In this document: one piece after another, positions 16,601-25,094 of the stretch
Position numbering within the stretch: the first letter of the stretch is position 1
How the letters are laid out: each line of letters begins with the position of its first letter
Assembly (NCBI RefSeq): GCF_012767755.2
Contig: NZ_AP023189.1
Coordinates: 5,334,001 to 5,398,000, forward strand
Direction: 5' to 3'
Length of the DNA stretch: 64,000 bases
Source: Pseudomonas tohonis
Lineage (GTDB): Bacteria; Pseudomonadota; Gammaproteobacteria; Pseudomonadales; Pseudomonadaceae
Notes under the pieces: model-generated
Seen by the model: only the letters and a program-made list of their open reading frames with translations
Database searches by the model: none
Told to the model about the DNA's origin: nothing
Translations under genes and position numbers: made by a program

Positions 16601-17241
16601 ACGGCTCCGGCGGGCTGGAGCTCTGGCAACGACAGCGCTTCGACCTGGTGATCAGCGACTGCAACATGCCGGTCATGAACGGCTACGACCTGGCCCGCGC
16701 GGTGCGCCAGCAGGAGCGACGCGACGCGCTGACACCCTGCCGCTTCATCGGCTACACCGCCAACGCTCAGAACGAAGAACACGAGCGATGCCGCCAGGCG
16801 GGCATGGATGCCTGCCTGTTCAAGCCCATCAGCCTGGCGGAGCTGGCCGCCCTGCTGGCCGGCATAGCGCCGCAGGCCAAGGGCCCCGAACCCATGCCCA
16901 TTTCCTGCGACCTGCGGGAATTCGAATACCTGGCCGGCCGCGACCCGGCCCTGCGCACGCGCCTGCTGGACACGCTGCTGCGCAGCAACCAGAGCGACCT
17001 GGCGTTGATGCGGGACTTCATCGACAAGGGCGACAGGCCGGCGATCGCGGAGGTGGCGCACAAGATCAAGGGGGCCGCGAAGATCGTCCAGGCACATCCC
17101 CTGATCACCCATTGCGAGGCACTGGAAGCCTTGTGCGAAAACCACGCGAGCGATGACGCGCTGGCCGCGCAGTTCACCGAGCTGCAATTCGAACTGGAAC
17201 GCCTGGAATGCTGCCTGGCGGAAGTCATGGACAACGCTTGA
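13612..17241 (+). CDS. BvgS-like hybrid sensor histidine kinase (two periplasmic binding domains, PAS, HisKA, HATPase, receiver, Hpt)
   Basis: A 1209-residue inner-membrane kinase. In order it has a signal peptide (about 1-29), two tandem family-3 solute-binding (VFT) domains (about 55-280 and 295-530), one transmembrane helix (about 543-562), a PAS domain (about 585-700), HisKA with SHEIRTPMN (His725), an ATPase domain (NLVSNAIKFTE, EDSGPGI, GGTGLGL), a receiver (ILVVDDH, phospho-acceptor Asp1016 in ISDCNMPVMNG) and an Hpt domain (AHKIKGAAK, His1150). This is the BvgS/EvgS phosphorelay layout. No response regulator gene is next to it, so the output partner is elsewhere. AAGGA precedes the ATG. 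It is not part of the backbone order I recall for this locus and looks inserted. Confidence 0.93.
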   Translation: MHRTRLARTLPGVLVGVLLAGLTANLPAEEQLPLLSRPLATDAKAELDLEDWRWLRDKRELRLGIGNDLPPFDITTSGRDFEGLTADVAGVIADKLGIDIKVLRYPSREEALRALEEGRVDLLSASNSFETNNRQLLLSDTYAPDQPVLVSRDDERRPLSPGLVGMHLVMSADYQPVERIRAHYPLARVSTAVDPRSALRAVALGRADLYLGDLVVANYLLNQSQAGPLRLAGYSKMPSGGFGFAMRDDQPELRKVVNAALASIPPERQSELLKRWSGGNGPLLSDASLVFTQQEQRWLLQHPVLRIATFGNLSPVSFFDSDGNYHGITADVLDQVRMRTGLRFEIIRTSSQKEMIEKLRSGEADLIGALNPAIENVQGLAFTRPYMNAGLVIVSRRDNADSAELESLDGKRIATPRDPRLHQWLHEHYPRAVPVELDSMHEALTLTAEGKVDASIIPGTVAEHLVQRFFDEQLWISDGVPQLLEATAFALRRGDLELLSVLDKTLINIPPDELGVLVNQRWRSTVEVARPTWRDYERLIYQVGGVVGLLLSVSLVWNIYLRRQMQLRAAAERALNDQLQLMETLINGTPHPIYVRDRDNRLLLCNDNYLAALSIDREQAIGALPLEGIFDDDGCTPHLPEDYRRVMESGESLQADRRLNHPDGPFSIFHWIEPFRDSRGIIRGVVAGWIDITERLRLVADLQEAKERADEASRAKSTFLATMSHEIRTPMNAVIGMLELTLQRADQGQLDRPAIEIAHDSANGLLELIGNILDIARIESGRLTLSPVRCDLREQVEGVVRVFDGLARQKSLSLELEFDPRAGVEVLLDPVRFKQVLSNLVSNAIKFTERGRVSLRIAGQPCQDKRLELVVQVEDSGPGIEPEDLAQLFQPFSQGRHQGTNTLGGTGLGLVISRTLCEMMGGSIDMTSQPGKGTCVTVQLTLQVLDPLPRTEMPSAAPITAPERRLDILVVDDHPANRELLKQQLLFLGHRVRDAQNGSGGLELWQRQRFDLVISDCNMPVMNGYDLARAVRQQERRDALTPCRFIGYTANAQNEEHERCRQAGMDACLFKPISLAELAALLAGIAPQAKGPEPMPISCDLREFEYLAGRDPALRTRLLDTLLRSNQSDLALMRDFIDKGDRPAIAEVAHKIKGAAKIVQAHPLITHCEALEALCENHASDDALAAQFTELQFELERLECCLAEVMDNA

Positions 17242-17346
17242 GCCCCGAACGTCGCGTGCATCGCTTGGCTCAGGCTCGAGCGGCGCACCAGACCCGCCAT
17301 CACACATCAGAAGGCTCGAGGGGCGAGCTGACTTTCCCGCGCCCAA

Positions 17347-17380
17347 TAAAAAGCCCGCCGCGGTTTCCCGGGGCGGGCTT
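17347..17380 (-). terminator. Terminator of the rpsP-rplS operon
   Basis: Reading leftwards, AAGCCCGCC and GGCGGGCTT arms form a 9-bp stem followed by TTTTTATT. It lies 17 bases past the rplS stop. Confidence 0.88.
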
Positions 17381-17396
17381 CTGAGGGAAGCGGTAC

Positions 17397-17747
17397 TTAG
17401 ACCAGCTTCTCCTTGATGCGAGCTGCCTTGCCGGACAGGTCGCGGAGGTAGTACAGCTTGGCCTTGCGCACGTCACCGCGGCGCTTGACGCTCAGGCTGT
17501 CGACCAGCGGGGAGTAGGTCTGGAAGGTACGCTCTACGCCTACGCCGTTGGAGATCTTGCGCACGGTGAAAGCACTGTTCAGGCCGCGGTTGCGCTTGGC
17601 GATGACAACACCTTCGAAGGCCTGCAGACGCTGACGGTCGCCTTCCTTCACTTTCACTTGCACGATCACGGTGTCGCCGGGGGCGAAAGCCGGGATCTCT
17701 TTGTTCATTTGTTCAGCTTCGAGTTGCTGAATGATCTTGTTGGTCAT
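17397..17747 (-). CDS. rplS: 50S ribosomal protein L19
   Basis: 116 residues, the normal length. It shows the L19 pattern [35 protein letters not shown] and a C-terminal [18 protein letters not shown]19 sits at the 30S-50S interface. It is the last gene of rpsP-rimM-trmD-rplS and is followed by the terminator at 17347. GGAG lies 9 bases before the ATG. Confidence 0.98.
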   Translation of the reverse strand: MTNKIIQQLEAEQMNKEIPAFAPGDTVIVQVKVKEGDRQRLQAFEGVVIAKRNRGLNSAFTVRKISNGVGVERTFQTYSPLVDSLSVKRRGDVRKAKLYYLRDLSGKAARIKEKLV

Positions 17748-17789
17748 CGCTGCGCTCCTAAGACAAGCCGCCGGCCTGCCATCGATACG

Positions 17790-18542
17790 TTAACTATCGT
17801 CCCGCTGGCGGATGTATTCCGCCAACAGCTTCTTCTCTTCTCCAGAAAGCGAGCGGCTATCCAGAAGATCGGCACGACGTTCCCAGGTCCGACCAAGGGA
17901 CTGCTGCAAACGCCAACGCCGGATGTGTTCGTGGTTGCCACTGAGCAACACATCGGGAACACGCTTGTCCGCATACACCTCGGGTCGGGTGTAGTGCGGG
18001 CAATCGAGGAGACCGTCCGTGAACGAGTCTTCCTCTGCGGAGTCCGCATGGCCCAGCGCGCCGGGCAACAACCGCGTCACCGCGTCGATCAGCACCATTG
18101 CCGGCAGCTCACCGCCGGACAATACGTAGTCGCCGATCGACCATTCCTCGTCGACGTGCTCTTCGATGAAGCGCTCGTCGATACCTTCGTAGCGACCGGC
18201 GATCAGAATCAGGGATTCCGACTGGACCAGTTCGCGCACGGCCTCCTGCTTGAGCTGGCGACCCTGCGGCGAAAGGTAGATCACCTTCGCCTGCTCCCCT
18301 GCCGATGCCTTGGCTGCTGCCAGGGCCCGCTCGAGGGGCTGAATCTTCATCACCATCCCCGGGCCACCGCCGAAGGGCCGGTCGTCCACCGTCTGGTGGC
18401 GGTCCTCGGTGAAGGTCCGCGGGTTCCAGCAGGTCAGTTTGAGCAGACCCTGCTTTACCGCTCGGCTGGTGATGCCGTATTCGCTGATGGCGGCGAACAT
18501 CTCCGGAAAGATGCTGATGACCTCGACCTGCAGGCTTTTCAT
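17790..18542 (-). CDS. trmD: tRNA (guanine37-N1)-methyltransferase
   Basis: A 250-residue SPOUT methyltransferase that methylates G37 next to the anticodon and so guards against frameshifting. It has the start [11 protein letters not shown], the [12 protein letters not shown] segment, the knotted AdoMet site ([21 protein letters not shown]) and the C-terminal helical RRADLL domain. The ATG at 18542 gives the usual length and lies 10 bases after rimM; a longer open frame overlaps rimM and is rejected. Confidence 0.97.
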   Translation of the reverse strand: MKSLQVEVISIFPEMFAAISEYGITSRAVKQGLLKLTCWNPRTFTEDRHQTVDDRPFGGGPGMVMKIQPLERALAAAKASAGEQAKVIYLSPQGRQLKQEAVRELVQSESLILIAGRYEGIDERFIEEHVDEEWSIGDYVLSGGELPAMVLIDAVTRLLPGALGHADSAEEDSFTDGLLDCPHYTRPEVYADKRVPDVLLSGNHEHIRRWRLQQSLGRTWERRADLLDSRSLSGEEKKLLAEYIRQRDDS

Positions 18543-18552
18543 GTCATGCAGC

Positions 18553-19089
18553 TCAGAAGCCAGCGTCCCAGTCCACCTGCATCTCGCCTGTTTCCAGGTC
18601 GATCGCAAGCACGCATTGCTCCGTATAGGGCAACAGGCGCTCACGGTCATCGAGGCTGCCGGTGCAGGGCTTGACCACCATCACATCGTTGGCGCCGGTC
18701 TCCAGCAGATGATCGACCTTGCCGAGCAGTTGCCCTTGCTGGTCGATGACCTTGAGACCTTCCAACTGATGCCAGTAGTACTCGTCATCGCTGAGTTCCG
18801 GCAGCTCGCTACGGGGCACGCAAATGTCGAAGCCCGCGTAAGTACGAGCGACTTCGCGATCATCGAGACCCTTCAGCTTTGCCACCAGGACCTTGCCATG
18901 CAAGCGTCCACTGGCCAATTCGACCTGCTTTACCTCGTTATCACGCCTGAGCGTCCAACGGCGGTAATCGAGCACGTTATCCAGCGGGTCGGTAAAGGAA
19001 TACACCTTCACCTCGCCACGTACGCCATGCACCGAGAAAATCTTGCCGAGAACAATAAGATCCTCGGCCTGTGCCGGCGTCGTGCTCAT
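18553..19089 (-). CDS. rimM: Ribosome maturation factor RimM
   Basis: 178 residues with an N-terminal beta-barrel ([21 protein letters not shown]) and a C-terminal PRC-barrel ([34 protein letters not shown]). It helps maturation of the 30S head, where S19 binds. It lies between rpsP and trmD with short gaps, as in most gamma-proteobacteria. Confidence 0.97.
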   Translation of the reverse strand: MSTTPAQAEDLIVLGKIFSVHGVRGEVKVYSFTDPLDNVLDYRRWTLRRDNEVKQVELASGRLHGKVLVAKLKGLDDREVARTYAGFDICVPRSELPELSDDEYYWHQLEGLKVIDQQGQLLGKVDHLLETGANDVMVVKPCTGSLDDRERLLPYTEQCVLAIDLETGEMQVDWDAGF

Positions 19090-19097
19090 AAAGTTGC

Positions 19098-19349
19098 TTA
19101 GGCAGCAGCCTTGGCAGCTTCCTTCAGCAGCTGAGCAACGCGCTCAGACGGCTGGGCGCCCTGGCTCAGCCAGTAGGTGGCACGCTCCTGGTTCACGGAG
19201 AGCTTCACTTCAGCACCCGAGGCGACCGGGTTGAAGAAGCCGATACGCTCTACGAAGCGACCGTCGCGCGCATTGCGGCTGTTGGTCACGGTCAGGTGGT
19301 AGAAGGGGCGCTTCTTGGAGCCGCCACGAGCAAGACGGATGGTTACCAT
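19098..19349 (-). CDS. rpsP: 30S ribosomal protein S16
   Basis: 83 residues with the S16 signature [19 protein letters not shown] and [14 protein letters not shown]. It is first in the rpsP-rimM-trmD-rplS operon. A good sigma-70 promoter lies about 75-100 bases upstream. Confidence 0.98.
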   Translation of the reverse strand: MVTIRLARGGSKKRPFYHLTVTNSRNARDGRFVERIGFFNPVASGAEVKLSVNQERATYWLSQGAQPSERVAQLLKEAAKAAA

Positions 19350-19421
19350 TGAACTTCGTTCCTATAGTCGGTGCTTTTCAAGCTGTGCACACACATGGGC
19401 CATGGGCCCGAAAGGCCGCAT

Positions 19422-19449
19422 ATTCTAAGGATTATCCGGCCGATTGCAA
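19422..19449 (-). promoter_or_regulatory. Candidate sigma-70 promoter for rpsP-rimM-trmD-rplS
   Basis: On the minus strand TTGCAA (19449-19444) and TAGAAT (19427-19422) are separated by 16 bases. This would start the ribosomal operon about 65 bases before rpsP. Confidence 0.6.
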
Positions 19450-19553
19450 ATCTCTTTTGCGAGCCACCTGTCGGTGGCCGCTGCAAGCCACAGGTTTCAG
19501 GCCACCAGGCGCTCAAGAGCCACCCGCCGGCCATCGCCTGGCGCGCCTTTCAA

Positions 19554-20930
19554 TCACATCTTCGGCATGCCGCCGCCGGGGAACATGCCGCCCATGCCGC
19601 GCATCATCTTGGCCATGCCGCCCTTGGCGGTGACCTTCTTCATCATCTTCTGCATCTGCTTGTGCTGCTTGATCAGGCGACCGACATCCTGCACCTGGGT
19701 GCCGGAGCCGAGCGCGATGCGGCGCTTGCGCGAGCCACTGATGACTTCCGGGTCGCGGCGCTCGGCGGGGGTCATCGAGTTGATGATGGCCTCCATCTGC
19801 TTGAACTGCTTCTCCGCCGCGCCCTGGGCGTTGCCCATCTGCGCCAGGTTGACGCCCCCGAGCATCGGCAGCTTGTCCATGAGGCCGCCAAGGCCGCCCA
19901 TGTTCTTCATCTGCTGCAGCTGGTCACGGAAGTCCTCGAGGTCGAAGCCCTTGCCCTTCTTGATCTTCTTCGCGAGCTTCTCGGCCTTGTCGCGATCCAT
20001 GTTCTGCTCGGCCTGCTCGATCAGGCTGAGCACGTCACCCATGCCGAGGATGCGCGAGGCGATGCGGTCCGGATGGAAGGGATCGAGCGCTTCGCTCTTC
20101 TCGCCCATGCCGAGGAACTTGATCGGCTTGCCGGTGATGGCGCGCACCGACAGCGCGGCACCGCCACGGGCGTCACCGTCGACCTTGGTCAGCACGACAC
20201 CGGTCAGCGGCAGCGCCTCGCCGAAGGCCTTGGCGGTGTTGGCGGCGTCCTGGCCGGTCATGGCGTCGACCACGAACAGCGTCTCGACGGGCTTGATCGC
20301 GGCATGCAGCGCCTGGATCTCGGCCATCATCTCGCCGTCGATGTGCAGGCGACCGGCGGTGTCCACCAGCACCACGTCGATGAACTTGAGCTTGGCCTCG
20401 CGGATCGCCGCCTCGGCGATGTCCACCGGCTTCTGGCTGATGTCGGAGGGGAAGAAGGTCACGCCGATATCGGCGGCCAGGGTTTCCAGCTGCTTGATCG
20501 CCGCGGGACGGTAGACGTCGGCCGAGACCACCAGCACGGACTTCTTCTTGCGCTCCTTGAGGAAGCGCGCCAGCTTGCCGACGGTGGTGGTCTTGCCCGC
20601 GCCCTGCAGGCCAGCCATGAGCACGACGGCAGGCGGCGCGGCGGCCAGGGACAGGTCCTCGTTGGCCGCGCCCATCAGCTCGATCAGCTCGGCCTGGACG
20701 ATCTTCACGAAGGCCTGGCCCGGCGTCAGGCTCTTCGACACCTCGGTGCCGACGGCGCGCTCTTTGACCTTGTTGACGAAGTCCTTGACCACCGGCAGGG
20801 CGACGTCGGCCTCGAGCAGGGCCATGCGGACTTCGCGCAGGGTGTCCTTGATGTTGTCCTCGGTCAGCTTGGCCTTGCCGGTGACATGGCGCAGCGTCTG
20901 TGAGAGGCGGTCTGTAAGATTTTCGAACAT
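19554..20930 (-). CDS. ffh: Signal recognition particle protein Ffh
   Basis: A 458-residue SRP GTPase that binds 4.5S RNA and signal sequences and docks with FtsY at the membrane. It has an N-domain helix bundle (MFENLTDRLSQTL), the G motifs GLQGAGKTTT, DTAGRLHID and TKVDGDARGG, and a methionine-rich M domain (about 300-458) whose tail is nearly all Met, Gly and Lys. The start ATG has AAGGAA well spaced; the longer open frame upstream is rejected. It is divergent from the CcsA-like gene. Confidence 0.98.
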   Translation of the reverse strand: MFENLTDRLSQTLRHVTGKAKLTEDNIKDTLREVRMALLEADVALPVVKDFVNKVKERAVGTEVSKSLTPGQAFVKIVQAELIELMGAANEDLSLAAAPPAVVLMAGLQGAGKTTTVGKLARFLKERKKKSVLVVSADVYRPAAIKQLETLAADIGVTFFPSDISQKPVDIAEAAIREAKLKFIDVVLVDTAGRLHIDGEMMAEIQALHAAIKPVETLFVVDAMTGQDAANTAKAFGEALPLTGVVLTKVDGDARGGAALSVRAITGKPIKFLGMGEKSEALDPFHPDRIASRILGMGDVLSLIEQAEQNMDRDKAEKLAKKIKKGKGFDLEDFRDQLQQMKNMGGLGGLMDKLPMLGGVNLAQMGNAQGAAEKQFKQMEAIINSMTPAERRDPEVISGSRKRRIALGSGTQVQDVGRLIKQHKQMQKMMKKVTAKGGMAKMMRGMGGMFPGGGMPKM

Positions 20931-20984
20931 GCACGTTCCTTTCAGGTTCGTCCGAACCGAGGGTGAGCTTGCGGCAAGCGGCGG

Positions 20985-20990
20985 ATTATA
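20985..20990 (-). promoter_or_regulatory. -10 box candidate for ffh
   Basis: A perfect TATAAT on the minus strand 55 bases before ffh. The -35 at the proper distance is weak, so only the -10 is supported. Confidence 0.4.
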
Positions 20991-21087
20991 GCGAAGTGCG
21001 GGCGGCGCCGACACCGCCTGCGGTCTTTCGTGAGCGCCCCCATCTGTGCCAAACTCAGCGCCTTTCGGGCTTGCCTTACAAGGACTT

Positions 21088-21888
21088 ATGCACCCTCTGC
21101 TGCCCAGCCTCCTGGCTGCCTTCCTCTACGCAGGCGCCACCACCTACCAGGGCCTGCGCCTTCGCCAGCGCGCCGCGCCGGACAAACGCCTGCTCGTGTC
21201 GCTCGGTGCCCTGGCGCTCCTCGCCCACGCGTTAAGCCTTTATATCCAGCTGATCACCCCGGTGGGCCTGACCCTCGACTTCTTCAACGCCGCCAGCCTG
21301 ATCGCCGCCGCCGTGATCCTCCTCACATTGCTGGCCATCTCGCGGATACCGGTGGAGAACCTGCTCCTGCTGCTCCTGCCACTGGGGCTGCTGACGGTGC
21401 TACTGGCCGCCTTCGCCCCCTCCGGGACGGTGCAGGCGATCGACGAGGAACCGGGCATCCTCGCGCACATCCTGCTGTCGATCCTGGCGTACGGCATGCT
21501 CACCATCGCCGTGTTCCAGTCGCTGCTGCTGCTGCTCCAGGACCACCAGCTCAAGCACAAGCATCCCTCCGGGCTGATCCGCAACTTCCCGGCGCTGCAG
21601 ACCATGGAGAGCCTGCTGTTCGGCTTCCTCTGGGCCGGCTGGGCCCTGCTGTCGCTGTCGCTGATCTCCGGCTGGCTGTTCGTCGAGAACCTGTTCGCCC
21701 AGCACCTGGCCCACAAGACCATCCTGTCGTGCATCGCCTGGGTGGTATTCGCCGTGCTGCTGTGGGGCCGCCACCAGTTGGGCTGGCGCGGACACAAGGC
21801 CATCCGCTGGACCCTGGCGGGCTTCTGCCTGCTGATGCTCGCCTACTTCGGCAGCAAGCTGGTCCGCGAATTCATCCTGCACATCTGA
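21088..21888 (+). CDS. CcsA/YpjD-like cytochrome c assembly-type membrane protein
   Basis: A 266-residue integral membrane protein with about eight helices. The segment EEPGILAHILLSILAYGMLTIA, the later LFVENLFAQHLAHKTILS and WGRHQLGWRGHKAIRW match the CcsA/CcmC-like family (E. coli YpjD). Conserved His residues (His in AHILLS, HLAHK, RHQLGWRGHK) could ligate haem, as in CcsA, but YpjD's role is not settled. AAGGA lies 5 bases before the ATG at 21088. It is followed one base later by the CBS-domain gene, so the two are probably co-transcribed. Confidence 0.85.
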   Translation: MHPLLPSLLAAFLYAGATTYQGLRLRQRAAPDKRLLVSLGALALLAHALSLYIQLITPVGLTLDFFNAASLIAAAVILLTLLAISRIPVENLLLLLLPLGLLTVLLAAFAPSGTVQAIDEEPGILAHILLSILAYGMLTIAVFQSLLLLLQDHQLKHKHPSGLIRNFPALQTMESLLFGFLWAGWALLSLSLISGWLFVENLFAQHLAHKTILSCIAWVVFAVLLWGRHQLGWRGHKAIRWTLAGFCLLMLAYFGSKLVREFILHI

Positions 21889-21889
21889 G

Positions 21890-22711
21890 ATGCCCATCGA
21901 CGGATTCCTCGCCGGCCTGCTGCTCGGGCTGCTGCTCGCCTGCCTCGCCGGCTCGGTGCTGGCCTGGAGCCTGTCGCGCCGGCGCCGCCAGCCGGTGCAG
22001 GTCGAACCCGAAGCGACGCCGCGCCTGCCCTCCACGCTGACCGAGGCCCTGCAACGCGTCACCATCGCCGCGATCATGGTCCCGCGCAGCGAGATCCAGG
22101 GCATCGACATCAGCCAGCCGCCGGAGCGCATCCTCGAGCTGCTGCGCACCGCCACCCACACGCGCCTGCCGGTGTACCGCGAGGACATCAACCAGATCGA
22201 GGGCATCCTGCATATCCGCCAGGTCGCCCGCCTGTTGCCCCAGGACGGCGTCAGCGCCGAAGACCTGCTGGCGGCCTGCCGCGAGACCTACTTCGTGCCG
22301 GAAAGCACCCCGCTGCTCACCCAGCTGGTGAACTTCCAGAAGGAACAACGCCGCGTCGGCATCGTGGTCGACGAATACGGCGACGTGATCGGCCTGGTCA
22401 GCCTGGAGGACATCTTCCAGGAGCTGATCGGCGAATTCGGCAGCCTCGACGACCTCGCGCCCAACCCGGCGATCCATCCCCAGGAGGACGGCCGTTTCGA
22501 GCTGGACGGCTCCCTGCACCTGCGCGAGCTCAACCGGGTGCTCGGCTGGCACCTGCCTTGCGAAGGCCCCAAGACCCTCAACGGCCTGATCACCGAAGCC
22601 CTGGAGCAGATCCCCGAGACCAGCGTGTGCCTGAAGATCGGCCCCTACCGCCTGGAGATCCTGCAGTCCGGCGAGAACCGCGTGCAGCGCGTGCTGGCCT
22701 GGCGCGCCTGA
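21890..22711 (+). CDS. CBS-domain CorC/HlyC-like protein lacking the DUF21 membrane domain
   Basis: A 273-residue protein with one N-terminal transmembrane helix (about 7-28), a linker, two CBS motifs (about 60-190, with MVPRSEIQGID, THTRLPVYREDINQIEGILHIRQV and VGIVVDEYGDVIGLVSLEDIFQELIGEF) and a C-terminal CorC_HlyC domain (about 200-270). Related CNNM/YfjD proteins have a four-helix DUF21 ion-transport domain at the front; here only one helix remains. The protein is therefore more likely a membrane-anchored regulator (possibly of Mg2+/Co2+ handling) than a transporter. Confidence 0.88.
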   Translation: MPIDGFLAGLLLGLLLACLAGSVLAWSLSRRRRQPVQVEPEATPRLPSTLTEALQRVTIAAIMVPRSEIQGIDISQPPERILELLRTATHTRLPVYREDINQIEGILHIRQVARLLPQDGVSAEDLLAACRETYFVPESTPLLTQLVNFQKEQRRVGIVVDEYGDVIGLVSLEDIFQELIGEFGSLDDLAPNPAIHPQEDGRFELDGSLHLRELNRVLGWHLPCEGPKTLNGLITEALEQIPETSVCLKIGPYRLEILQSGENRVQRVLAWRA

Positions 22712-22738
22712 GCCCCAAACGGCCTTGGCCGTAGCCCC

Positions 22739-22768
22739 TTGCCGTGGTTTTCCAGCGCTTTCTATAAT
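22739..22768 (+). promoter_or_regulatory. Sigma-70 promoter for the MFS gene
   Basis: TTGCCG (22739-22744) and a perfect TATAAT (22763-22768) are separated by 18 bases. The predicted 5' leader before the start at 23000 is about 225 bases and very GC-rich. Confidence 0.55.
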
Positions 22769-22999
22769 CCGCCCGGGCCCACCCCGCCCATCCGGCCGCC
22801 GCGGCTACCCGCCCACGCGCCACCGGCCAGCCCGCCTGGCCGCCTGAGAACCACCTGCCACGGCCCCACAGGCCCGTCCGCAGCCCGCAAGGCCCCTGAT
22901 CCGGCGACCCGCCGTATCACCCCCTTCCCTCAGCACAACACGACAGCCACGAGATTACGTCGGGCCGTGATGGCCGCGACGACCGACAGGGGACCAACA

Positions 23000-24313
23000 A
23001 TGACCACCGCCACCTTGAGCGACAGCGCAGGCGCGCCAGCGGCCAATTCGCCAGCCCGCGTCGCCACCGCCAGCTTCATCGGCACCGCCATCGAGTTCTA
23101 CGACTTCTATATCTACGCCACGGCTGCGGCCCTGGTGATCGGCCCGGTGTTCTTCCCGCAGACATCCGGCACCGCGCAGATGCTCTCGGCCTTCCTCACC
23201 TTCGGCATCGCCTTCCTCGCCCGCCCCCTGGGTTCGGCGCTGTTCGGCCACTTCGGCGACCGCATCGGACGCAAGTCGACACTGGTGGCCTCGCTGCTGC
23301 TGATGGGCGCCTCCACCACGCTGATCGGCGTACTGCCGGGCTACGACGCCATCGGAGCCTGGGCGCCGATCCTGCTGTGCCTGTTGCGCTTCGGCCAGGG
23401 CCTGGGACTGGGCGGTGAATGGGGCGGCGCGGCCCTGCTGGCCACCGAGAACGCCCCGCCCGGCAAGCGCGCCTGGTTCGGCATGTTCCCGCAGCTCGGC
23501 CCGTCGATCGGTTTCCTCGCCGCCAACGGCCTGTTCCTCACCCTGGCCCTGAGCCTGAGCGACGAGCAGTTCCGCGGCTGGGGCTGGCGCATCCCCTTCC
23601 TGCTCAGTGCCGTATTGGTACTGGTCGGCCTCTACGTACGCCTGAAGCTGGCGGAGACGCCCGTCTTCGCCAAGGCCATGGCCCAGCAGGAGCGGGTGAA
23701 GATGCCGGTGATCGAAGCCTTCGGCAGCCACTGGCGCCCGATCGTCCTCGGTGCCCTGGCGATGGTGGTGTGCTACGCGCTGTTCTACATCTCCACCGTG
23801 TTCTCCCTCAGCCACGGCGTCGCCAGCCTCGGCTACAGCCGCGAAAGCTTCCTCGGCATGCTCTGCTTCGCGGTGCTGTTCATGGCAGCGGCCACCCCGC
23901 TCTCGGCCTGGCTGAGCGACCGCTTCGGGCGCAGGCCGGTGCTGATCGTGGGCTGCTCGCTGGCGATCCTCTCCGGCTTCGCCATGCAGCCGCTGCTGAC
24001 CCAGGGCTCGACATTCTCGGTCACCCTGTTCCTCAGCATCGAACTGTTCCTGATGGGCGTGACCTTCGCCCCGATGGGGGCGCTGCTGCCGGAGCTGTTC
24101 CCCACCCACGTGCGCTACACCGGTGCCTCGGCGGCGTACAACCTCGGTGGCATCGTCGGGGCGTCGGTCGCGCCCTTCTTCGCCCAGAAGCTGGTGGCCA
24201 TGGGCGGGCTTTCCTGGGTCGGCGGCTATGTATCGGTGGCGGCGGCACTCAGCCTGCTGGCGGTGCTGTGCCTCAAGGAAACCCGCGACGACGACCTCGG
24301 CGCGGTGCGCTGA
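23000..24313 (+). CDS. MHS-family major facilitator transporter (ShiA/ProP-like)
   Basis: A 437-residue transporter with twelve predicted helices. It carries the MHS family marks GTAIEFYDFYIYATAAALVIG (helix 1), the cytoplasmic loop FGDRIGRKSTL (between helices 2 and 3), RFGQGLGLGGEWGGAALL and the second-half loop LSDRFGRRPVL. The family carries organic acids, shikimate, betaine and similar substrates with protons; the substrate here cannot be told. AGGGGA precedes the ATG. Confidence 0.9.
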   Translation: MTTATLSDSAGAPAANSPARVATASFIGTAIEFYDFYIYATAAALVIGPVFFPQTSGTAQMLSAFLTFGIAFLARPLGSALFGHFGDRIGRKSTLVASLLLMGASTTLIGVLPGYDAIGAWAPILLCLLRFGQGLGLGGEWGGAALLATENAPPGKRAWFGMFPQLGPSIGFLAANGLFLTLALSLSDEQFRGWGWRIPFLLSAVLVLVGLYVRLKLAETPVFAKAMAQQERVKMPVIEAFGSHWRPIVLGALAMVVCYALFYISTVFSLSHGVASLGYSRESFLGMLCFAVLFMAAATPLSAWLSDRFGRRPVLIVGCSLAILSGFAMQPLLTQGSTFSVTLFLSIELFLMGVTFAPMGALLPELFPTHVRYTGASAAYNLGGIVGASVAPFFAQKLVAMGGLSWVGGYVSVAAALSLLAVLCLKETRDDDLGAVR

Positions 24314-24317
24314 AACC

Positions 24318-25094
24318 TCAGGCTCCTGCCGCTTCCTCGAGGAGGCGGCAGTCGGCCCGCCCCACCCTCCCCGCCCGCACGATCCACTCCGCCAGCAAAC
24401 CGCCCCAGACACGGCAGCCCAGCTGCGAGGGGTGGTAGCCGTCCACGGCCAGGAAGTCCGCCTGCATGGCGATGGACGCGGCACAGTGCTCGGCGTCCAG
24501 TTCCCCGGCCAGCGTGCGCATCTGCTCATCGAGCAGCCGCGCGCGCCAGCCCAGCAGGCGACGCAGCAGCCAGGGCAAGGCGCTGAAGTGCTGCAGCGGC
24601 GGGACGGCTGCGAACACCACCTGGGTGCCGCGCTCGATGAAGGGTGACGCCAGCCGCCGCAGGGACTCGCGCCAGTCGCGGGTGGAGCTGAAATGGGTGG
24701 TGTCGTTGACGCCGAAGACCAGCAGCAGCAGGTCCACGGGCTCGTCCCGCACCTGCGGCAGCAGACGCTCGCAGGCCTCGCCCGCCGTGATGCCGTTCTC
24801 GCCACAGGCACGCCAGGCGACGGGGCGCTGCAACTGCAGTGAAAGAGCGGTCGCCAGTTGCCCTGGCAATGCCAGTTGCAGGCAGGAGACACCGACGCCG
24901 GCGACCGTGGATTCGCCGATCAGCAAAACGCGCAGGGGTTCGCCCGGATACTCCGCGCCCGCCAGCCCATGGTCGGGACCGGCGGCAGGAGGCAGGCGCA
25001 GGGCGGTGCGCCTGGTATACAGGGCCTGGGGCAGCACCAGGGGCATCAGCGCCAGCGCCGATGCCCACCAGAGCAACCCGGCCCCTCGGCTCAC
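24318..25094 (-). CDS. SGNH/GDSL-type hydrolase
   Basis: A 258-residue protein with a hydrophobic N-terminal anchor (about 7-25). It has the SGNH blocks: [10 protein letters not shown] (nucleophile Ser in GES), the GENGITAG block with its Gly and Asn, LLLVFGVND (Asn) and a C-terminal [10 protein letters not shown] (Asp and His of the triad). It is probably a periplasmic or membrane-anchored esterase or lipase. It starts with GTG overlapping the purT stop (GTGA), so it is translationally coupled to purT. Confidence 0.87.
   Translation of the reverse strand: MSRGAGLLWWASALALMPLVLPQALYTRRTALRLPPAAGPDHGLAGAEYPGEPLRVLLIGESTVAGVGVSCLQLALPGQLATALSLQLQRPVAWRACGENGITAGEACERLLPQVRDEPVDLLLLVFGVNDTTHFSSTRDWRESLRRLASPFIERGTQVVFAAVPPLQHFSALPWLLRRLLGWRARLLDEQMRTLAGELDAEHCAASIAMQADFLAVDGYHPSQLGCRVWGGLLAEWIVRAGRVGRADCRLLEEAAGA

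Noticed and set aside
21030-22040. Alternative plus-strand frame across the CcsA-like gene
   Set aside because: The Pro/Arg-rich translation is typical of a shifted frame; the CcsA-like reading has hydrophobic helices and a ribosome site.
24327-24352. Near-palindrome at the end of the SGNH gene as a terminator for the MFS gene
   Set aside because: It lies inside coding sequence and has no T tract.
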